Shown here piece after piece: positions 8,078 through 11,974 of a stretch of 11,974 nucleotides of DNA. This stretch comes from an uncultured Porphyromonadaceae bacterium. GTDB taxonomy: Bacteria > Bacteroidota > Bacteroidia > Bacteroidales > Barnesiellaceae_A. Below the pieces are notes generated by a model. That model saw nothing but the letters and a program-made list of their open reading frames with translations. It did not search any database and was not told the DNA's origin. Each line of letters starts with the position of its first letter. Position 1 is the stretch's first letter. Where the stretch lies: NCBI GenBank assembly GCA_900542255.1, contig UQMR01000071.1, forward strand, positions 1 to 11,974. Reading direction: 5' to 3'. The translations under genes and the position numbers were made by a program.

Positions 8078-8419
8078 GATTAACAAAAAAATTAACACAA
8101 CCTGTTAGTCGCGCCACTTACAAGTGGCAGGAATACAATAGGGTTAAGGTAAAGATTGGTTTTATCAATTAAGGTTTTCATTACGAAAGAATATTGGTAA
8201 GATTTTAAGGAATAGTTTGTTAAACGAAGGTTTATCGATAGGTTAGAAAGATTGTTTAGGTTGTGTTTGAATTATGCCTTGTCAAGGGCTCGGAACAGGG
8301 AGTTGCGCGTTATGCGCGGCTCCCGCAAGAGGACGAGGTTTGGCAGGGCGAAAATTGAGATTGCTGATTGTTACAACAGAAGAGAAGGGTTTGGGAGAGC
8401 CTTTCTCTTCTGGTTTTTT
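8078..8419 (+). ncRNA. Candidate structured small RNA of about 340 nt, family not recognised
   Basis: A free-standing transcription unit: consensus promoter at 8041-8071, no credible ORF, and a very strong intrinsic terminator ending at about 8419. Three structural parts are visible. The 5' part has a hairpin at 8113-8128 (GCCACT/AGTGGC). A middle part (about 8140-8275) is A/G/T-rich and C-poor, with recurring AGGTT words and probably largely unpaired. A GC-rich 3' domain has an 11-bp stem (8298-8308 with 8314-8324, two G-T pairs, 5-base loop) closed by an outer 7-bp stem (8277-8283 with 8332-8338), then the terminator hairpin. It lacks the hallmark sequences of RNase P RNA, tmRNA and SRP RNA that I know. 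A divergent 6S RNA or a lineage-specific regulatory RNA remains possible. The start is estimated from the promoter; the end is from the T run. Confidence 0.6.
8377..8419 (+). terminator. Strong intrinsic terminator of the small RNA
   Basis: Thirteen continuous base pairs (8377-8389 with 8400-8412, one G-T pair), a 10-base loop, then one G and six T (8414-8419). The polarity is unambiguously plus strand. This is the best textbook terminator in the window, and it implies a real plus-strand transcript upstream. Confidence 0.85.
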
Positions 8420-8665
8420 ACGCTTGTGCTGGTGCTGCTCGGGGGGCGGATTTGTCGGGAGGCGGTGTATTGAGTGTGGTTGCCGGCGTATGTATTTCCT
8501 ATCGCGGGGGTAGGATGGTGTGGCTCTCTCGGAATGGGATGGGGGAATAATAAGTGTGCGATTTAAGGTTTTGGGTGGAGGTGGAGGGTTTTTCTGTTCT
8601 GGCTTGGTGTAGGATGGGGTGAGGCCGAGATGGTTTTTCGCTCCTTTGACTTCTATGTTATACGT

Positions 8666-8697
8666 AGGGCTGGCCCGTTGTTGTTTGGGCCAGCCCT
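8666..8697. terminator. Hairpin terminator downstream of the HTH gene
   Basis: Perfect 11-bp arms AGGGCTGGCCC (8666-8676) and GGGCCAGCCCT (8687-8697) with a 10-base loop, 28 bases beyond the HTH stop. The T-rich tract (GCTTGTTTTATTTT) is on the plus-strand side, and the minus-strand side is not T-rich. It is therefore best oriented to stop plus-strand transcripts, but its position also suits the end of the minus-strand HTH gene. It may work in both directions. Confidence 0.65.
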
Positions 8698-8724
8698 GCT
8701 TGTTTTATTTTAATGCCGTTTTTA

Positions 8725-9171
8725 TTACCATTGACGGCCTGTGTTTACTTGTAAGTGCTCTGCTATGCGGCGTGTGATTTCTTGTTCGGTAGAGATTTGT
8801 GTGCGGATGTAGTCGAGTTGACTTATCAGGAGGTCGATTTTTTCGTGCTGTTTTTTGATGATTGCGTTTTGGCCTGAAACGATTTCGAGTATGGTTACAA
8901 GGTTGGCGGGTGGTTGCTCGTTTTTCTTTAACATCTCGCCTTCGCCGAGGATTAGCCATGCGGGGTTCAGTTCGGGGTATGTGCGTAATATCTTAACGAT
9001 GCTTTCATAAGATAGTCCCTTGCCGCTTCTCCGTTGTTTTCCTAATGTGCCTACTGCAATTTTGGCTTGTACGGTGATTTTGTTGTCATTTAAGCCTTTG
9101 TATTGCATGAATTCGTCCAAACGGGTAAAAAAAGTACTGTCCATCTGTGTCTTGTTAATTTGGTTCTCCAT
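8725..9171 (-). CDS. Small HTH transcriptional regulator, phage-repressor-like, with C-terminal coiled coil
   Basis: 148 residues, probably cytoplasmic. Residues about 14-80 form a lambda-repressor-type helix-turn-helix domain (FFTRLDEFMQYKGLNDNKIT, then GLSYESIVKILRTYPELN) ending in NPAWLILGEGEM at 69-80. I know that N-P-x-W-L-L-x-G-E-G-x-M ending from many small Bacteroidales HTH proteins, both prophage-borne and orphan. Residues about 90-142 are predicted to form a coiled coil (IVSGQNAIIKKQHEKIDLL, then ISTEQEITRRIAEHL), probably for dimerisation. There is no peptidase domain, so it is not a LexA/CI-type self-cleaving repressor. The first ATG (9169-9171) was chosen; a second in-frame Met (start 9144) is equally close to the HTH domain and cannot be excluded. 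It is monocistronic, with its own promoter and an imperfect dyad at the predicted transcription start, suggesting autoregulation. No phage genes flank it; its targets are unknown. Confidence 0.85.
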   Translation of the reverse strand: MENQINKTQMDSTFFTRLDEFMQYKGLNDNKITVQAKIAVGTLGKQRRSGKGLSYESIVKILRTYPELNPAWLILGEGEMLKKNEQPPANLVTILEIVSGQNAIIKKQHEKIDLLISQLDYIRTQISTEQEITRRIAEHLQVNTGRQW

Positions 9172-9195
9172 TATGCTTTATCTCAAAAGAAATGT

Positions 9196-9221
9196 GATTT
9201 TGAAAAGCTGTTTTTCAAATC
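9196..9221. promoter_or_regulatory. Imperfect palindrome, candidate operator of the HTH regulator
   Basis: GATTTTGAAAA (9196-9206), GCTG, TTTTTCAAATC (9211-9221) form an imperfect dyad. AGCTG (9206-9210) and CAGCT (9221-9225) form a second, overlapping one. The site lies between the predicted -7 box (9227-9234) and the start codon, over the expected transcription start. A repressor bound there would block its own transcription. Autoregulation is inferred from position only. Confidence 0.5.
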
Positions 9222-9226
9222 AGCTA

Positions 9227-9259
9227 TAAAGATATGGAGAATATTTTGAAAAAAACAAA
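9227..9259 (-). promoter_or_regulatory. Sigma-ABfr-type promoter of the HTH gene
   Basis: On the minus strand TTTG (9256-9259), 21 bases, then TATCTTTA (9227-9234): one mismatch from consensus in the last base of the -7 box. The predicted start is near 9220, giving a leader of about 50 bases that contains the palindrome. Confidence 0.6.
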
Positions 9260-9375
9260 CTGTATGCGAAAAAAACGGCAAAACATTCTTCTATGACTAT
9301 TTGTGTGTAAAAATACTTCGTTGTTCTCTTTTTTGTATATTATTGTTTTATTAACATTTATAGGTGTTGTTATAT

Positions 9376-9415
9376 GACGAGCCCCTCTTGCCGGGGATGG
9401 CAGGAGGGGCTCGTC
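9376..9415 (-). terminator. Terminator hairpin of the GH13 gene
   Basis: A long stem of 17 bp (9376-9392 with 9399-9415, one G-T pair) with loop GGGGAT starts 20 bases after the GH13 stop. The minus strand beyond it (ATATAACAACACC) is AT-rich but lacks a proper T run, so termination may be weak or the hairpin may mainly protect the mRNA end. Confidence 0.65.
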
Positions 9416-9434
9416 GGGTTGTTGTGAATTGGGG

Positions 9435-11974
9435 TTATTTCTTGATGAATTTCGCTACTTGGCTTTGGCCGTTGCTCTCCATTTTCAGCAGGTATATTCC
9501 TTGTGGCAGGTTGCGTACGTCGATGCTGTTGCCGTAGGTCTCTGCTACTATTTTACCGGATAGGTTCATGACGGTGAGTGTGCCGTTTTGGCCTACGTAT
9601 ACGTATTCTGTGGCCGGGTTGGGATAGACGGCGAGGGTTGTTTTATCGGCCGTAATATCTTCTATGCCGGAGACGGAGAAGTCGGTGTATACTACACAGT
9701 TGTGTGCCGGTACCGAGAGCCGGTATGTGGTGTTGGTCGCATTGAGTTGCGAGCCGCTCAGGAGTTCGTTCCACGTGCCGGTGTGGGCAAAGTTGAGGGT
9801 GAGTGTGGAGCTGTTGTCTGTGAAGTTGGCTGCTACTACTACGTGTTTGTCGCCGTTGGCTGTGCTCAGGTATACGTATCGGCCGCCTCCCCAGTCGTTT
9901 TGTGTTGCATTCCACGAGAATGATGCGTTGGTAGCAAAGAGCTCGGGGTATGAGTTGCGCAGGGTGTTGAGCTTGCTGTATGCTGCGTACAGGTTGTGTC
10001 GTGCCGGTACGTCGTAGTATTCCCAGTGGGGTTCTTTGGGGTCGGTGTCTCCGTTGCCTCCGCTGATGTCATAGCCGAGTTCGCCGAATTGCCATATCAT
10101 CTTGGGCCCCGGGACGGTGAGGAACATGGCTGCGTTGCAGATGGCTTGGTTCATACGTGTTTCGAGGTTGCCGGCGATGGAGCTGATGCCATAGGTGGCT
10201 GCTTTGTATTGGGTGCGCTCCTCGTCGTGGCTTTCCATGAATCCTACAAGGCTGTTGTATGGCATGCGGTTGTTGTCGGCATAGAGGTCGGTGAATGAGC
10301 TGGATTCTTGGTAACCCATGGCTGTCTGGCTGTATGCGTTGTTGAGCTTGCGCCATACCATGATGCCGTTTTGTCCTAACTCTTTCTCTTCATTCTCGGC
10401 GCAGAAGTGCTCGCATATCATGCAGGCGTCGGGGCGTACGGCCTTGATGGCTGCATGGTAGTCTTTGAGTATGGCGATGCGCGATGCGTCGTAGTTGCTG
10501 GCCGATGACTCGGTGCTGCTTTGTTGTGTGAACCCTTTGGTGAGGTCGAAGCGGAAGCCGTCTATTTTGTATTCTGTGAGCAGGAATTGGAGGTTGCGTT
10601 TGATGTAGTTGCGAACCTCGGTGCACTCATGGTTGAAGTCGTTGAATACGCTGTATGGGTGTGGTGCATCGACGTTGAACCAGGGGTTGTTGGCCAACGG
10701 TTTGCTGGTGGAGCTGTTCCACCAGAGTTTGCAGTAGGGGTGGTTACCTGTTGCGTGGTTGTATACTACGTCGAGGAATACGGCAATGCCCCGTTTGTGG
10801 CATTCGTCGATGAAGCGGCAGTAGTCTTCCTCGGTTCCGTATGCTTTGTCGAATGCGAAGAAGAAGCTGGGATTGTAGCCCCAACTGATGTTGCCGTCAA
10901 ATTCTTGTATGGGCATGAGTTCTATTGCGTTGACTCCTAACGAGAGGAGGTAGTCGAGGCGCTCTGTGGCTGCTTTGATGGTGCCTTCCTCGGTGAAGTC
11001 GCGCACGAGGAGCTCGTATATGACGAGGTTGTCGCGATTTTTAACGGTGAAGTCGGTTACTTCCCAGTCGTATTTATAGGGGTTGGTGGTGAATACCGTA
11101 ACGGGGTCGAAGGTGTATTCTGAGGGGTATTCACGCAGGCCGGGATAGACGCTTTCATCGATGTATTGGTCGTTCCACGGGTCGAGTATTTTGCGGCTGT
11201 ATGGGTCGGCGAGTCTTACCGAGGTGCCTTCTGAGGTTACTACATAGTATTGGAAGGCGTACTCAACGGCGGGGTCGAGGTCGGTGAGTGTTATCCACCA
11301 GCATTTGTTGGCGTCGTCGCGTTTCATGAGGTATTCGTTTTGTGTCTGCCACTGGTTGAGGTCGCCTATCCAGTAGACACAGTCGCTGGCTTTGCTGTTT
11401 TTGTCGCTGTCGAAGAGGACGAATGTGGCGGTGTGCTCGTCTATTATGTTAATGCCTTCGGTTACACCGGCGGGGCGTGTGGCGTGTGTGACTTCTTCGC
11501 GTACGGTGATGATTTTCTCGCTGCGAGCGGTTTCGCCGTTGGCGGTTACTTCGGCCGAGAGGCTTAGTGTGCCGGCGGTAGAGAGGTTAAGTGACGGGGT
11601 TGTCATGGATGTGGCGGCTCCATCGCTGTTGTATGTCTCTTGGCTGGCGTTGGGATAGGTTACTTTGAGTGTGATGTTGGCGGTTTGGGTGGCTGTCACT
11701 TTTACGGTGATGTTGCTGCCTATGGGTAGGATTTCGCTTTCGGGGGTGACGGTGATGCTGGCGTAGAGGTTGTCGTCGACTACGTTGATGAATCGGTCGG
11801 CAGCGATGCCTTTTTTCGTACCGTCTTCGTTACGGAATACGACACCTATCTTTTTTACCGGGGTTGTGGCGCCGAACCATTCGCGTATGGTGGGTGAGAG
11901 TGTGATGGACCACTTGGCAGAGCCTTCGCGGGTCATGCGGCATTTCTCGATGTTTTCGTCCCAGTCGGCGGGTA
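9435..11974 (-). CDS. Secreted GH13 alpha-amylase-family enzyme with T9SS sorting tail, N-terminus beyond window
   Basis: 845 residues are visible. The frame stays open past the Met at 11936 to the window edge (PADWDENIEKCR precedes it), so that Met is not the start. Order of parts: the end of a beta-rich N-terminal domain (WSITLSPTIREWFG, IGVVFRNEDGTKKG); an Ig-like domain (about 11380-11770); a CBM48/GH13 N-terminal-like domain (YWIGDLNQWQ, about 11090-11460); and the catalytic barrel from YELLVRDFTEEG. All four GH13 regions are intact: DVVYNHA at about 10752-10772; GFRFDLTKGF with nucleophile Asp at 10545-10547; ICEHF with acid/base Glu at 10410-10412; and ESHDEER with Asp at 10224-10226. 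A C-terminal beta domain follows, then a T9SS type A tail (VYPNPATEYVYV, LPQGIYLLKMESNGQ, VAKFIKK). It should cleave alpha-glucans such as starch outside the cell; amylase versus pullulanase specificity is unresolved. No susC/susD is visible. Confidence 0.93.
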   Translation of the reverse strand, partial: PADWDENIEKCRMTREGSAKWSITLSPTIREWFGATTPVKKIGVVFRNEDGTKKGIAADRFINVVDDNLYASITVTPESEILPIGSNITVKVTATQTANITLKVTYPNASQETYNSDGAATSMTTPSLNLSTAGTLSLSAEVTANGETARSEKIITVREEVTHATRPAGVTEGINIIDEHTATFVLFDSDKNSKASDCVYWIGDLNQWQTQNEYLMKRDDANKCWWITLTDLDPAVEYAFQYYVVTSEGTSVRLADPYSRKILDPWNDQYIDESVYPGLREYPSEYTFDPVTVFTTNPYKYDWEVTDFTVKNRDNLVIYELLVRDFTEEGTIKAATERLDYLLSLGVNAIELMPIQEFDGNISWGYNPSFFFAFDKAYGTEEDYCRFIDECHKRGIAVFLDVVYNHATGNHPYCKLWWNSSTSKPLANNPWFNVDAPHPYSVFNDFNHECTEVRNYIKRNLQFLLTEYKIDGFRFDLTKGFTQQSSTESSASNYDASRIAILKDYHAAIKAVRPDACMICEHFCAENEEKELGQNGIMVWRKLNNAYSQTAMGYQESSSFTDLYADNNRMPYNSLVGFMESHDEERTQYKAATYGISSIAGNLETRMNQAICNAAMFLTVPGPKMIWQFGELGYDISGGNGDTDPKEPHWEYYDVPARHNLYAAYSKLNTLRNSYPELFATNASFSWNATQNDWGGGRYVYLSTANGDKHVVVAANFTDNSSTLTLNFAHTGTWNELLSGSQLNATNTTYRLSVPAHNCVVYTDFSVSGIEDITADKTTLAVYPNPATEYVYVGQNGTLTVMNLSGKIVAETYGNSIDVRNLPQGIYLLKMESNGQSQVAKFIKK

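Larger units (their letters stand above)
7780..8724. other. Intergenic region without protein genes; contains candidate RNA gene
   Basis: About 945 bases between the lysS promoter and the end of the HTH gene. 7857-8040 is G/T-rich on the plus strand and holds a 12-base palindrome (CGTGTGCACACG, 7991-8002); nothing coding is seen. 8041-8419 is the candidate RNA unit annotated separately. 8420-8665 is again G/T-rich with no promoter, RNA or gene that I recognise. 8666-8697 is a terminator-like hairpin. Short open frames on both strands lack plausible leaders and have the Pro/His/Arg- or Gly/Cys-rich composition expected from skewed non-coding DNA. Confidence 0.65.

Noticed and set aside
7857..8117. 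86-residue minus-strand open frame
   Set aside because: Lys/His/Pro/Gln-rich composition typical of C/A-skewed non-coding DNA. It runs antisense across the small RNA promoter and has no recognisable motif.
8078..8419. RNase P RNA, tmRNA or SRP RNA identity for the small RNA
   Set aside because: I found no GAAAGTCCGGGC-type RNase P core, no tRNA-like 3' end or CCA for tmRNA, and no GGAAGGAAGCA-like SRP motif. A 6S RNA identity is not excluded.
8252..8550. Overlapping plus-strand open frames of 60-79 residues
   Set aside because: They span the RNA stems and terminator, are Gly/Arg/Cys-rich, disagree in frame and lack ribosome-binding context. They are best explained by the skewed base composition.
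8284..8656. Long minus-strand frame without stop codons but also without a good start
   Set aside because: No ATG near its beginning and Pro/His-rich low-quality protein. Open frames like this are expected where the strand is C/A-rich and stop codons are scarce.
8725..9171. Prophage remnant
   Set aside because: Only the repressor-like gene is present; there is no integrase, attachment-site repeat or structural gene nearby.
1..11974. CRISPR arrays, insertion sequences, tRNA or rRNA genes
   Set aside because: No regularly spaced direct repeats, transposase frames, terminal inverted repeats or tRNA/rRNA core sequences were seen on either strand.

Overview
The window looks like chromosomal DNA of a gut-type Bacteroidales species. 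Four signs support this. Upstream boxes fit the Bacteroidetes sigma-ABfr promoter (TTG or TTTG, 20-21 bases, TAnnTTTG). There are DUF3575 and fimbrillin-like lipoprotein genes. An extracellular GH13 enzyme ends in a type IX secretion (T9SS) sorting tail. The LysS has a C-terminal extension that I associate with this order. GC content near 50% and the T9SS tail argue against Bacteroides itself and suit a Barnesiella/Porphyromonadaceae/Muribaculaceae-like genome; this assignment is tentative.

Layout, left to right. (1) 1-3218, minus strand: a cell-surface operon. A promoter near 3188-3218 drives an OmpA-like/DUF3575 outer-membrane protein. After 4 bases comes a lipoprotein, and after 37 more bases a second, related lipoprotein that runs off the left edge. 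Together they look like a fimbria-type or other surface-assembly locus. (2) 3158-3618: an AT-rich spacer with this promoter, an inverted repeat and the terminator of the next operon. (3) 3619-7779, minus strand: a compact housekeeping operon lysS-gpsA-pgi (spacings 1 and 25 bases), with a near-consensus promoter at 7748-7779 and an intrinsic terminator at 3527-3561. (4) 7780-8724: about 950 bases without a credible protein gene. It contains a complete-looking plus-strand transcription unit: promoter 8041-8071, structured non-coding RNA about 8078-8419, and a strong hairpin plus T6 terminator. This is the most interesting item in the window. (5) 8725-9259, minus strand: a small phage-repressor-like HTH regulator with its own promoter and an imperfect palindrome placed like an autoregulatory operator. 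(6) 9376-11974, minus strand: the C-terminal 845 residues of a secreted multidomain GH13 alpha-amylase-family enzyme with a terminator behind it; its start lies beyond the right edge.

All seven protein genes are on the minus strand, and their codon third positions favour C and A. The plus strand is G/T-rich even in the gene-free parts, so the protein genes may lie on the replication lagging strand while the candidate RNA lies on the leading strand. No tRNA, rRNA, CRISPR array, insertion sequence or integrase was seen. Functionally the window combines central metabolism and translation (lysS, gpsA, pgi), surface structures, polysaccharide breakdown, a local regulator and a candidate small RNA.
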